38,169 nucleotides of DNA. Source: a methanogenic archaeon (lineage in GTDB: Archaea; Thermoplasmatota; Thermoplasmata; Methanomassiliicoccales; Methanomethylophilaceae). A program made the position numbers and the translations under genes. Under the pieces are notes generated by a model. The model was not told where the DNA came from. It made no database searches and was given only the letters and a program-made list of their open reading frames with translations. Location of the stretch: the NCBI GenBank assembly GCA_902763685.1, contig CACWTF010000003.1:1-38169 (forward strand). Reading direction: 5' to 3'. The number at the start of each line of letters is the position of its first letter. Within the stretch, counting starts at the first letter, position 1. This document shows, one piece after another, positions 16,731 to 24,804 of this stretch.

Positions 16731-17114
16731 TTACTCCGTCGGAGGCTCGTGGCCCTCGATGTACTCGACGGGGGTCAGCTTGAGTCCGACCACTCCGGCG
16801 ATGATCAGCATCAGGCAGAGTCCCATTCCGAGGGTGAACTCGTTGTCCTCCAGACCAAGGGCATATGAGACGACCACGGTGAAGAACACTCCGATTCCGA
16901 TCCATACCGCATAAGCGGTGGTGAATGCCACCCCGAGCCTCATCGGGTACTCGAGACATATCATGCTGAGCACCAGGAAGATGATGGTGATGGCGTCCCA
17001 CATGGGATCGGTGAACTCATTGGTATACGCGAGTCCGACGGACCATCCCAGCTGCAGGAATCCTCCTGCTATGATCAGGATCCATGCCAATACAGTGTTG
17101 TTCATTTCCATCAT
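16731..17114 (-). CDS. SMR-family transporter subunit lacking the conserved Glu
   Basis: 127 residues, four helices, SugE/Gdx-like. The first helix reads AGGFLQLGWSVGLAYT; family members have Glu where this has Gln21 (E-x-x-W). That Glu is the substrate/proton site in SMR dimers, so alone this subunit should not transport normally. It is encoded one base after the companion gene, whose Glu is intact, so a heterodimer is likely. It has an extra polar tail, EYIEGHEPPTE. Start may be 17114 or the in-frame ATG at 17105. Confidence 0.82.
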   Translation of the reverse strand: MMEMNNTVLAWILIIAGGFLQLGWSVGLAYTNEFTDPMWDAITIIFLVLSMICLEYPMRLGVAFTTAYAVWIGIGVFFTVVVSYALGLEDNEFTLGMGLCLMLIIAGVVGLKLTPVEYIEGHEPPTE

Positions 17115-17115
17115 A

Positions 17116-17451
17116 TCACCCCGCGATAAGCCTCACTCCGACGATTCCTACGACGATCATCACGATGAAGACCATCTTCCTCACAGTCAGTTTCTCCTTG
17201 TACAGCACGCGTCCGGCCAATACGATGCCGGCCGCACCGATTCCGGCCAGGATGGAATACGATACCCCGGGCCCGATGTTGTCGGGGCTGGAGGGGATGG
17301 AGAGCAGGTACAGGCACAGGAGCACCAGAACCACTGCCGAGATTCCCCATCCGACCTTCTTGAAGTTCTCGGATTTATCAAGGCAGATGACCCAACAGGG
17401 TTCGATGATACTCGCTATGATCAGAATGATCCATGCGGTTCCGACATCCAT
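17116..17451 (-). CDS. SMR-family transporter subunit (SugE/EmrE-like)
   Basis: 111 residues, four helices. AWIILIIASIIEPCWVICL places the conserved Glu at residue 17 and Trp at 20. SMR proteins export guanidinium or toxic cations by proton exchange. Paired heterodimeric SMR genes are known (for example EbrAB and YkkCD types), and here the downstream gene has lost the Glu. AGGTG precedes the start. No guanidine riboswitch was recognised upstream. Substrate not determined. Confidence 0.85.
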   Translation of the reverse strand: MDVGTAWIILIIASIIEPCWVICLDKSENFKKVGWGISAVVLVLLCLYLLSIPSSPDNIGPGVSYSILAGIGAAGIVLAGRVLYKEKLTVRKMVFIVMIVVGIVGVRLIAG

Positions 17452-17462
17452 GATAACACCTT

Positions 17463-17477
17463 GCCGGCTTAACCGGC
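17463..17477. promoter_or_regulatory. Small hairpin in the SMR operon leader
   Basis: GCCGG, loop CTTAA, CCGGC, 12 bases upstream of the 17451 start on the minus strand. It could be a leader hairpin or operator. Confidence 0.35.
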
Positions 17478-17638
17478 GTAATGTGCCAATATCGACAATT
17501 TACAATGTATAGGATTTTACGAACATGTACGGCCCAGACGGAAAATGTTGGATGTCGGTTGGATGAATGGAGGCGGGATAAAGCATCCCCGGACAGAACA
17601 AGTCATTACCCAAATACTAGCAGCGTAATCATTCCGCG

Positions 17639-18100
17639 ATGGCATACTCCGGAAGCATCCGCTCGGTACTCGGGACCGTCCACGTCCTCAGCGACGGGGA
17701 TATGATCACAGGTATACTCATATCGGGCGACCCGCCAGCAGATACGATTCCCCGCGAAACCGATCTCATCTCAGAGTCCAAAGCCCAGCTGGAGGAATAC
17801 CTCTGCGGCAGAAGGAGGACCTTCGACTTCCCCTACGGACAGAAAGGAACACCTTTCCAGGAATCGGTTTGGGAAGCACTGTCGGATATCGGATACGGGA
17901 AGACCCTGACCTACGGGGAGATCGCCGAAAGGATCGGACATCCGAAAGCATACCGGGCGGTGGGCACCGCGTGCGGGATGAACAGTCTCCCGATCGTCGT
18001 ACCCTGCCACAGGGCGGTCTCCTCCTCCGGGATCGGAGGCTTCTCCTGCGGCATCGATGTTAAGAGGAAGCTGATGGATATCGAAGGGATCAGGATATGA
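17639..18100 (+). CDS. ogt: O6-methylguanine-DNA methyltransferase
   Basis: 153 residues. It repairs O6-alkylguanine by transferring the alkyl group to its own Cys. The active-site motif is IVVPCHRAV (Cys123), preceded by the DNA-binding AYRAVGTACGMN. Most members read NPxPI before the motif; here it is MNSLPI. An alkyltransferase N-terminal ribonuclease-like domain is short but present. The stop overlaps the start of the next gene (ATGA, 18097-18100), so it is translationally coupled to a second alkylation-repair enzyme. Confidence 0.9.
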   Translation: MAYSGSIRSVLGTVHVLSDGDMITGILISGDPPADTIPRETDLISESKAQLEEYLCGRRRTFDFPYGQKGTPFQESVWEALSDIGYGKTLTYGEIAERIGHPKAYRAVGTACGMNSLPIVVPCHRAVSSSGIGGFSCGIDVKRKLMDIEGIRI

Positions 18101-18801
18101 ACGGTGACGAGATCGATGCGTATCTGAGGGAACTCGCTGAACCCGACTTCCGCGAATTCACCTGCAAACTCATGCCGGGGACCGACAACGTACTCGGTGT
18201 GAGGGTCCCCGAACTCAGGAAGATAGCGAAACAGATCTCCAAGGGGGATTGGAGGGAATTCCTCGGATACCCTTCGAAGACCTTCGAGCATACCATGGTC
18301 CGGGCGTTCGTCATCGCAACCGCCCCTATGGACATGGACGAAAGGCTTTCTCTGACCGACGGATTCATCCCCGAGGTCACCAACTGGGCCATCAACGATT
18401 CGTTCTGCAACTCATGGAAGATCGGCACCAAAGACGATCCCGAGAAGCTGTGGGATTACTGTCTGGCACTTGTCGACAGACATGAGGAGTTCCCCTCCCG
18501 CGTAGGTGCGGTGATGATGATGACCCATTTCATCGACGAGGCACACATCGACAAGATGCTCGACAAACTCGTGTCCTGTCCCCGCTGCGGTTACTACCTC
18601 GACATGGGGATCGCCTGGGCACTGTCGTTCTGTTACATACGGTTCCCGGAGAAGACCGAACAGGCGATCTTCGACGGAAGACTGGAATACGAAGTGCTGA
18701 ACATGACTGTACGCAAGATACGCGACTCGTTCCGTATCAGCAAAGAGGACAAGGACAGGCTGAAGGACCGTCTGAAAGGGATCACTCGGAGATCTTCCTG
18801 A
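18097..18801 (+). CDS. AlkD-like DNA alkylation repair protein (HEAT repeat)
   Basis: 234 residues, nearly all helical. The family consists of HEAT-like repeats that bind alkylated DNA and excise positively charged bases such as 3-methyladenine. Recognisable features are VRVPELRKIAKQISKGDWREF, WAINDSFCNSWKIG (the conserved Trp/Asp region) and SRVGAVMMMTHFID. Coupled to ogt by a 4-base overlap, giving a two-gene repair operon. The 3' end runs 20 bases into the convergent gene. Confidence 0.85.
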   Translation: MNGDEIDAYLRELAEPDFREFTCKLMPGTDNVLGVRVPELRKIAKQISKGDWREFLGYPSKTFEHTMVRAFVIATAPMDMDERLSLTDGFIPEVTNWAINDSFCNSWKIGTKDDPEKLWDYCLALVDRHEEFPSRVGAVMMMTHFIDEAHIDKMLDKLVSCPRCGYYLDMGIAWALSFCYIRFPEKTEQAIFDGRLEYEVLNMTVRKIRDSFRISKEDKDRLKDRLKGITRRSS

Positions 18802-19348
18802 CCTCTTCGAAGATGATGTCGGCGTTCTCGCTGCCGACACGGGGACCGTTCCTCTCCAGGAACATCCAATCCCTCTTCTCGCATTCCGCCTTGAGTTCGG
18901 GACTGGTGACGGCGATGACCCTTCCGTCCGGAAGGACGTTGGCGTCCATGATCATCTTCATCATGTGCTTGGGAACGCAAACCACTATCCTGTCGAAGAG
19001 CTTGCAGGTGTAATCGATCATACCCAGATAGTTCTTCTTCTCCTGCACGGCCTCGTAATCCTCGGGGGAATCCATGACCTCCTCCTTGGGGTAGGGCATG
19101 ATGGTGTAATCGGCAGGGACGTACCCGAACCTGCTCGAGATAATTCCGAAGGATACCTCGCAGAGCTTCTTGGAGGGATCGTTGGTCATCGATGCGGTAT
19201 CGAGCCTCGCCACCAGCTTCTTGACCTCGGTGCACCTGCCGCCGAACATCTCGAAGGCGCTGGAGACGCCGGTCTTCAGGAAGACGGTGGAATCGTTGGT
19301 GATTACACAAACCAGGGTGGGGGCATTGGGATATGCCTTGGCCTGCAT
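18782..19348 (-). CDS. Uncharacterised protein in the hypAD operon
   Basis: 188 residues, not recognised. It appears soluble, alpha/beta, with a hydrophobic N-terminal strand (APTLVCVITNDSTVFLKTG), a Cys-containing EMFGGRCTEVKK, a repeated MPYPKEE-type loop and a central FDRIVVCVPKHMMKMIM. No transmembrane helix. It starts 2 bases after hypD, so it is co-transcribed with hypA and hypD, and its 3' end overlaps the convergent alkD by 20 bases. A link to hydrogenase or nickel metabolism is inferred only from position. Confidence 0.7.
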   Translation of the reverse strand: MQAKAYPNAPTLVCVITNDSTVFLKTGVSSAFEMFGGRCTEVKKLVARLDTASMTNDPSKKLCEVSFGIISSRFGYVPADYTIMPYPKEEVMDSPEDYEAVQEKKNYLGMIDYTCKLFDRIVVCVPKHMMKMIMDANVLPDGRVIAVTSPELKAECEKRDWMFLERNGPRVGSENADIIFEEVRKISE

Positions 19349-19350
19349 GC

Positions 19351-20433
19351 TCAGAGCCTCCCCCTGAACCTGTAGGCGATGTTGCAGTTACCCTCCGCCG
19401 AGACCATGCAGGGCCCCTTGGGGGAGTTGGGCTTGCAGGCGGTTCCGAACATGGGACACTCCTCGGACTCGATGAGACCCCTCAGGACCAGACCGCAGCT
19501 GCATCCTTTCGCCTCTCCCTCGACGGAGGGGGTCTTGGCGAGGATGTCCTCGTGTACCTTGGTCGCGTCGAACGCTGCGAACTCGGGTTTCAGGGCCATT
19601 CCGGACTGCTTGATGACGGGGAATCCCCTCCATTCCTTATCCACGGGGGTGAACACCTCTTCCAGGATCTTCTTGGCCTTGGGGTTGCCGTGCTCCTTCA
19701 CGAGACGGGTGTACTCGTTCTCGATCTTGATGTCGTTGTCGTAGATCTGTTTGGTGAGCATGTAGCAGGCCATGAGCATGTCGAGGGGCTCGAATCCGGT
19801 GACGACCTGGGGGATGTGGTACTGGGTGGTGAATTTGACGAAGGGATCCAGTCCGGTGATGACCGCCACGTGTCCGGGCATGATGAATCCGTTGATGGTG
19901 TTCTCTCCGAGTCCGATGATGGCCTCCACGGCAGGGGCGGTGTACCTGTGGCAGCTGTAGATGCTGAAATTCTCGGGGAGTCCGCCCTTGAGAAGGGGGT
20001 ATCCGGTGGAGGGGGCGGTGGTCTCGAAACCGACACCGACGAACACCAGGGGCTTGGTCTGCTCGGAGGCCATCCTCACGGCATCCTCGACGGAGTAGAC
20101 GATCCTGACGTCCGCACCGTCCGCCTTGGCATCGAACAGGGAACCGATGGTGGTCGGCACCCTCATCATGTCGCCGAATGCACAGATGGTGACGCCGTTA
20201 CGGGCAAGGGTGATGGCATCGGCGACCTCTTTGCTGGTGGTGACACAGACAGGACATCCGGGGCCCTGGTGCACCTCCACACCGGCATCCGCCAGCATCT
20301 GGGTGAGTCCGAAACGGACGATGGTGTCCTGGTGGGTCCCGCAGATGTGCATGAACTTGCTCTTGATTCCCATATCCTTGATTGCCGCCACGATCTTCTT
20401 GGCGGTCTCCTCATCCCTGTACTTGAACATCAC
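19351..20433 (-). CDS. hypD: Hydrogenase maturation protein HypD
   Basis: 360 residues. HypD, with HypC, carries the iron that receives CN- and CO ligands for the [NiFe]-hydrogenase active site. Seen motifs: HICGTHQDTIVRFG, GPGCPVCVT, VGFETTAPSTG, and near the C-terminus CPMFGTACKPNSPKGPCMVS, which holds the [4Fe-4S] ligands. Full length for the family. It overlaps hypA by 4 bases (ATGA). HypC, HypE, HypF and HypB are not in the window. Confidence 0.96.
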   Translation of the reverse strand: MMFKYRDEETAKKIVAAIKDMGIKSKFMHICGTHQDTIVRFGLTQMLADAGVEVHQGPGCPVCVTTSKEVADAITLARNGVTICAFGDMMRVPTTIGSLFDAKADGADVRIVYSVEDAVRMASEQTKPLVFVGVGFETTAPSTGYPLLKGGLPENFSIYSCHRYTAPAVEAIIGLGENTINGFIMPGHVAVITGLDPFVKFTTQYHIPQVVTGFEPLDMLMACYMLTKQIYDNDIKIENEYTRLVKEHGNPKAKKILEEVFTPVDKEWRGFPVIKQSGMALKPEFAAFDATKVHEDILAKTPSVEGEAKGCSCGLVLRGLIESEECPMFGTACKPNSPKGPCMVSAEGNCNIAYRFRGRL

Positions 20434-20813
20434 TCATCACCGGTCTCGATATCCATGGATTTGACACAGCAGGACTGACCCTCGAGGATCTCGACCTCGC
20501 CGCCGCACCCGGGACAGCTCAGAATAGGGATCTGGTGTCCGGAATAGTCTCCCTGGTCCAAAGTCTTGGCCGGCCCCTGGTACCCACACTTATCGCATTT
20601 CAGTACGACAGGTTCGGCCTCGATAATCAATTCGGAACCCTTCAGGATGTTGCCTTCGGTAAGGATCTCGTAGGCGAACTGCATCTGTTCGGTTCCCAGC
20701 TGCGTGAGGTCACCTATCTTGAGAGTGACCGAATTGACCTTCTTCACATCGTATTTCTTCAGTTCCTCAAGAACCGCATCCACGATATTGGCGACGACGG
20801 TAGCCTCATGCAT
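20430..20813 (-). CDS. hypA: Hydrogenase nickel incorporation protein HypA
   Basis: 127 residues from ATG 20813, which gives the universal MHE start (His2 binds nickel). The zinc site is formed by Cys73/Cys76 (CDKCG) and Cys100/Cys103 (CPGCGG). HypA delivers nickel, with HypB, to the hydrogenase large subunit. A minus-strand TATA box (GTTTTATATG, 20834-20843) lies about 25 nt from the ATG, so it is probably leaderless. First gene of hypA-hypD-unknown. Confidence 0.95.
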   Translation of the reverse strand: MHEATVVANIVDAVLEELKKYDVKKVNSVTLKIGDLTQLGTEQMQFAYEILTEGNILKGSELIIEAEPVVLKCDKCGYQGPAKTLDQGDYSGHQIPILSCPGCGGEVEILEGQSCCVKSMDIETGDE

Positions 20814-20892
20814 CACGCACGTATCGTCGCGCGCATATAAAACGGGGTGGGATTGGTTTCTCCCTGGAAACAAGGTACGGATGGCCAGCAGG

Positions 20893-21549
20893 TCAGTGCG
20901 ACATACCGTATTCGCACTGGTCGCGTACCATGCAGCGGTCGCAGTGGGGACGGTTGGGCTGACATATCTCCTGCCCGTGGCGTACGAGATAACGATTGAT
21001 GTCCGACCAGCGGTCGACGGGCGTTATCTCCATCAGGGCGAATTCCGTCTCGGTAGGATCCTTCGTCTTCACTAGACCCATGAGGTTCGATATGCGGTGC
21101 ACATGGGTATCCACGCAGACCGAGGGGATGTTCATCGCATAGGAACGCACGCATGCCGCAGTCTTCCTTCCCACCATCGGCAGCTTGATCAGTTCGTCCG
21201 TATCCTCCGGAACCTCGTTATCGTAGTCGTCGCGGAGCACCTTGCAGCACTCCACTATGGCCTTCCCCTTCTGCTTGGGGAAACCCGCGGGACGGATCAG
21301 TACGGCCACATCCTCGGGGTCGGCATCGGCGATCGCATCTATGGTGGGATACCTATGGAAAAGGTTATCGGAGGCCTTACGGGTATTGTCATCCTTGGTG
21401 CGCTGGGACAGTATGGTGGCGATGAGCACGTGGAACGGATCGCACGGCCATTCGGGGTTGAGTCCCTCCGAATTGCGTCCGGGATACGCTCCCCCGGTGT
21501 AGACCTCTGCCATCCTGTCGAGGATCACAGTGATGTCCTGCCCATCCAT
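20893..21549 (-). CDS. nth: Endonuclease III, DNA glycosylase/AP lyase
   Basis: 218 residues. It removes oxidised pyrimidines and cuts abasic sites. The helix-hairpin-helix LPMVGRKTAACVRSYA has the catalytic Lys129; the catalytic Asp147 is in CVDTHVHRISN. The [4Fe-4S] ligands are Cys196, 203, 206 and 212 (CX6CX2CX5C). Overlaps the end of folC by 25 bases, so it lies in the same operon. Confidence 0.95.
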   Translation of the reverse strand: MDGQDITVILDRMAEVYTGGAYPGRNSEGLNPEWPCDPFHVLIATILSQRTKDDNTRKASDNLFHRYPTIDAIADADPEDVAVLIRPAGFPKQKGKAIVECCKVLRDDYDNEVPEDTDELIKLPMVGRKTAACVRSYAMNIPSVCVDTHVHRISNLMGLVKTKDPTETEFALMEITPVDRWSDINRYLVRHGQEICQPNRPHCDRCMVRDQCEYGMSH

Positions 21550-22799
21550 CTCAGAGCCTCCTCTGCCATATAGAACGAACCGCAGATCAGGACCTTCTCG
21601 CCCTCCCCTCTCAGCTCGTCCGCACGTTCTATCGCCTTTGCCACGCCATGGACGGATTCGGCATCGGGGAAGTACTTCCTGACGACTTCGTACGTCTTCT
21701 CCATGGGTTTCGCACGGGGGCAGTCGGGAGCGGTGACGACCATCTTCGATGCGACGGCTGACAGGTTCCTGCTGATGTCCTCCACGTCCTTATCGTCCAG
21801 CAGACCGAATACGATGACCACCTTGCCGTAGATCTCCGATATGTCCGCAGCCAGTCCCACGGAACCGGCATTCGTATGGGTGACATCCACGAGATATCCG
21901 TTGCCCATATCCTGGAGGCGGCAGGGCCACACCACATCGGAGAAGCCTTCCGCGACATGCCCGGAGATACGCTCGCCGTAGTCCGGCAGCATGCGGAGGG
22001 CGGTGAGCGCTATGACCGCGTTCTTCGCCTCGTTCCTGCCCGGGATCGCCACATGATACCTGCTCCCTTCCCAGACGAACGAAGGGCCGTCGGGGAGATT
22101 CTCGGTGACCTCTATATCCGAAGGCACCACGGTCAGAGGGGACCCGTTCTTCTCGGCCACGTCGGCGATTACCCCGAGTGCGGGTTCGGGATTCATGGTC
22201 ACCACAGGGACGCCGGGTTTGATGATGCCCGCCTTCTCGAAGGCGATCTTCTCGATCGTATCCCCGAGATACTCCCTGTGCTCCAGGCTGATGTTGTTGA
22301 TTACACAGACATCTGGCACTATCGTGTTGGTGGCATCGAAACGCCCGCCCATGCCCACCTCGACGACGGCGATGTCCACCTTGTTCCTTTCGAAATAATC
22401 GAAGGCCATCGCGGTGGTCACCTCGAAGAACGTACAGTTGATGTCGCTCTCCCTCATGTCGTCGGCGAAATGCCTCACGCGGGATGCGAAGAACGCCATG
22501 TCCTCGTCGGAGATCGGAACGCCGTCGATCTGTATGCGTTCGTTGAAGCGGATGATGTGCGGGGACGTGTAAAGTCCGACTCTGTATCCTGATGCACGGA
22601 GCACCGAAGCGAGGATGGCACACGTGGAGCCTTTCCCGTCGCTGCCCGCCACATGTATCGTACGGAAGTTCTTCTGCGGATCGCCCATACGGCGGAGGAG
22701 ATGCCTGATGTTGTCCAATCCCAGCTTGACCCCGCTGGACTGCAGTCCGTACAGCCATTTCAGCTGTTTCTCCGCACTCTGGGCGAACATCTTGGCCAT
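21525..22799 (-). CDS. folC: FolC-like folylpolyglutamate/dihydrofolate synthase (Mur ligase family)
   Basis: 424 residues from ATG 22799. It adds glutamate to a pterin cofactor using ATP. Motifs: HVAGSDGKGSTCAIL (P-loop), GLYTSPHIIRFNERIQIDG, VEVGMGGRFDATN and NISLEHREYLGDTIE, all typical of FolC. Start follows a SD-like region and the stop of the upstream gene (22801); the longer frame overlaps that gene and is not family-like. Whether its substrate is folate or a methanopterin-like pterin cannot be told. Confidence 0.85.
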   Translation of the reverse strand: MAKMFAQSAEKQLKWLYGLQSSGVKLGLDNIRHLLRRMGDPQKNFRTIHVAGSDGKGSTCAILASVLRASGYRVGLYTSPHIIRFNERIQIDGVPISDEDMAFFASRVRHFADDMRESDINCTFFEVTTAMAFDYFERNKVDIAVVEVGMGGRFDATNTIVPDVCVINNISLEHREYLGDTIEKIAFEKAGIIKPGVPVVTMNPEPALGVIADVAEKNGSPLTVVPSDIEVTENLPDGPSFVWEGSRYHVAIPGRNEAKNAVIALTALRMLPDYGERISGHVAEGFSDVVWPCRLQDMGNGYLVDVTHTNAGSVGLAADISEIYGKVVIVFGLLDDKDVEDISRNLSAVASKMVVTAPDCPRAKPMEKTYEVVRKYFPDAESVHGVAKAIERADELRGEGEKVLICGSFYMAEEALRWMGRTSL

Positions 22800-22800
22800 C

Positions 22801-23595
22801 TCACACCCCCAGTTCCCTGCACATGCCTGCCACCAGTTCGTTATAGGTCGTGCCTTTGGATCTGCATATCCTGCGTACGGCATCCATGGTCCCGGAACCG
22901 TACTGTGCCGCCTTCTTCTTGCGGTCGGCCAGGAAATCATAGCCCAGGTCGACGGCCGCATCGGACAGGAGTTTCTTCCTTACGTCCTCGTCGATGGGCC
23001 TGAGTGCTTCCGTGGGGGCATTGCGGGACAGTGCGACTATGTCCTTGTCCAGGAAAGCGTACCTCACAGTCTTGCCAAAATGCTGCCCCATCTTCGATTC
23101 GTGGGTCTTGGTGGAGGTGTAAAGCTTAGCCAGATCCTTGGCCATCTCGTCCCTCATCTGCAGATCCTTCATCCCCACGTACTTCGAGTATCCGGCGAAG
23201 AGCTCGTCGGCACCCTGCCCGCCCAGGATGATGCTCTCCGAACACGTCCTCATGACGCAGAATAAGGGCATCTCGAACGCAAGCGTCAGCGGACTCATGG
23301 TACCTGTGATCTCGATCTCCCTGCGGAGGTTCTCCAGGATCGCCCTGTCGTCTATCTCGATTATCTCATGGGGTATCCCCAGGAGAGGTGCGACCTCGGA
23401 TGCCGCCTCCACATCGTGCGAACCCCTGGTCCCGACAGTGTAAAGACGGACACTCTTCGCATGCCTCTTGGCCAACGCGGCCACCAGGCCGGAGTCTATG
23501 CCGCCGGAGAAAGCTATGGCCACATCGCACCCTTCGGTACATTTGGCGACGGATGCATCAAGGAGTTCCGCGAGACGCTGAGAGAGTTCGGACAT
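22801..23595 (-). CDS. Asparagine synthetase-like PP-loop ATPase without glutaminase domain
   Basis: 264 residues. It has the PP-loop SGGIDSGLVAALAKRHA near residues 30-46 and ILGGQGADELFAGYSKY (adenylate site), as in the synthetase half of AsnB. The N-terminal glutaminase half is absent, so ammonia or a separate donor would be needed. Archaeal members of this short type are uncharacterised. It starts an operon with folC and nth. A TATA element (TTTATAG, 23619-23625, minus strand) lies ~27 nt from the ATG, so the transcript is probably leaderless; an 11-bp element shared with nikR overlaps this start. Confidence 0.8.
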   Translation of the reverse strand: MSELSQRLAELLDASVAKCTEGCDVAIAFSGGIDSGLVAALAKRHAKSVRLYTVGTRGSHDVEAASEVAPLLGIPHEIIEIDDRAILENLRREIEITGTMSPLTLAFEMPLFCVMRTCSESIILGGQGADELFAGYSKYVGMKDLQMRDEMAKDLAKLYTSTKTHESKMGQHFGKTVRYAFLDKDIVALSRNAPTEALRPIDEDVRKKLLSDAAVDLGYDFLADRKKKAAQYGSGTMDAVRRICRSKGTTYNELVAGMCRELGV

Positions 23596-23604
23596 AACAC
23601 TGAG
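23594..23604. promoter_or_regulatory. Shared 11-bp element at the PP-loop gene start
   Basis: ATAACACTGAG on the plus strand, i.e. CTCAGTGTTAT on the minus strand, running into the ATG at 23595. It is the exact reverse complement of the copy at 23698-23708 near nikR. Confidence 0.65.
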
Positions 23605-23697
23605 GGAATCCCGTCCGCCTATAAAGGGATGTTCGCGTGTTACGGATTGGGAATCCCCGTATATTGTTCGTATGTGTTCGGAGTAGGTTTATTAACG

Positions 23698-23708
23698 CTC
23701 AGTGTTAT
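23698..23708. promoter_or_regulatory. Shared 11-bp element at the nikR start
   Basis: CTCAGTGTTAT, ten bases before the nikR ATG. A GTAACAC lies at 23727-23733 and a GTGTTAC at 23637-23643. GTGTTAC-type half-sites are known for some NikR proteins (Geobacter), but the spacing here (18 bases between GTGTTAT and GTAACAC) is wider than the known 13-14. Confidence 0.6.
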
Positions 23709-23717
23709 TCACGATGT

Positions 23718-24161
23718 ATGGACGGAGTAACACGCATCGGTGTTTCCTTAGAGCCTGAGCTCCTCAACGAATTCGATAAGATCATCCAGAAAAAAGGATA
23801 CGTCAGCAGATCCGAAGCGATCCGTGACCTGGTTCGCGATTCCCTCGCCGAGAACGAATGGAAGAACGACAAGGACTTCATGTGCGGTGTCATCACCATG
23901 GTCTACGACCACGACACCAACGGACTGAGCGACAAACTCACCGAGATCCAGCATGCGGCACTCCAGACCATCGCCACCACCATCCACATGCACCTCGACC
24001 ACGACAAGTGCCTCGAGATCATCGCGGTACAGGGAGAACTCGGCCAGCTGAAGCAGCTGACGAGCGACCTCGGGGCCATCAAGGGCGTCCTCAGATGCAA
24101 ACTCACCATGGCCGCCAAATCCACCGGACACCTGCATTATATCGGTGTCAGGGGCGACTGA
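23718..24161 (+). CDS. nikR: Nickel-responsive regulator NikR
   Basis: 147 residues. Ribbon-helix-helix N-terminus (RIGVSLEPELLNEFDKIIQ, then SRSEAIRDLVRD) binds DNA; the ACT-like C-terminus senses nickel. The four Ni ligands are present: His79, His90, His92 and Cys98 (IHMHLDHDKCLEI). TTTATTAA at 23688-23695 lies ~26 nt from ATG 23718, so it is probably leaderless; the longer upstream frame is excluded by this promoter. Divergent from the PP-loop gene. Confidence 0.94.
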   Translation: MDGVTRIGVSLEPELLNEFDKIIQKKGYVSRSEAIRDLVRDSLAENEWKNDKDFMCGVITMVYDHDTNGLSDKLTEIQHAALQTIATTIHMHLDHDKCLEIIAVQGELGQLKQLTSDLGAIKGVLRCKLTMAAKSTGHLHYIGVRGD

Positions 24162-24171
24162 AACCTTCACT

Positions 24172-24196
24172 CCGGGCCATGCCCGGGCCCCTTCTT
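24172..24196 (+). terminator. Hairpin after nikR
   Basis: CCGGGC, loop CAT, GCCCGG, followed by the pyrimidine-rich CCCCTTCTTCTTC. It separates nikR from the convergent paralogue pair. Confidence 0.55.
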
Positions 24197-24248
24197 CTTC
24201 AAACCGTTATTGTTCCTCCTGAACTACACTGACACATGTGCCAGACAT

Positions 24249-24791
24249 TCACAGGTTGTTGAATGAGACTATCGTCGTGGCCAGGGAGCGGTCCGTTGTG
24301 ATGCCGTACTTCCTGCGGATCATGGAATCCACCGGCGGCGAGGGGAACATGGATATCGCATCAGCGATTCCTTCATCCTTGCCGATCACCTGAATGGGTG
24401 CGGGATGCATGACGATTGTCAGGTCGCCGGGATACGGGATGGGCTCCATCGCGAAATCCGAGGATATCCAGATCAGATTATCGCGTCCCTCGACCTCATG
24501 GCGGAGATCCGGCGGGACATCAAAACCTATCACCATGCCCTCGGGGGTGACCCAGGTCATCGAATGATGGGGGACACGGTCGAAATAGGGCTGATCCTGG
24601 AGGACGATCAGATGTCTGGAACGTTTCTTCGATTCAATGAGGGCCTCGTTGCGGATGAGGAACCCGGAACCGGATTTGACCTTCGACTCCGCATCGAACA
24701 CATCCTGCACGTCAACTTCATCGGGAACGATCACGTCGACCACGTGAGGCAGCGATTTCAGCTTCGGTACCACCGTGTCCGACCAACCCAT
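24249..24791 (-). CDS. Uncharacterised protein, paralogue B of a tandem pair
   Basis: 180 residues, soluble, not recognised. It aligns by eye with the upstream gene: ALIESKKRSRHLIVLQDQ matches GLEESRSRDLKVCVFSDG, and GFDVPPDLR, WISSDFAM and ADAISMFPS match GHDVPFGMS, WVTSTFVM and KDVIAFNPS. AGGTGGTG precedes the start. Both end with a short -T-I-V/I-x-x-N- segment. No catalytic motif is evident. Duplicated and co-transcribed. Confidence 0.75.
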   Translation of the reverse strand: MGWSDTVVPKLKSLPHVVDVIVPDEVDVQDVFDAESKVKSGSGFLIRNEALIESKKRSRHLIVLQDQPYFDRVPHHSMTWVTPEGMVIGFDVPPDLRHEVEGRDNLIWISSDFAMEPIPYPGDLTIVMHPAPIQVIGKDEGIADAISMFPSPPVDSMIRRKYGITTDRSLATTIVSFNNL

Positions 24792-24804
24792 GGTGCACCA
24801 CCTG

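Noticed and set aside
17452-17638. Guanidine riboswitch upstream of the SMR pair
   Set aside because: The conserved guanidine riboswitch sequence elements were not seen; only a short hairpin.
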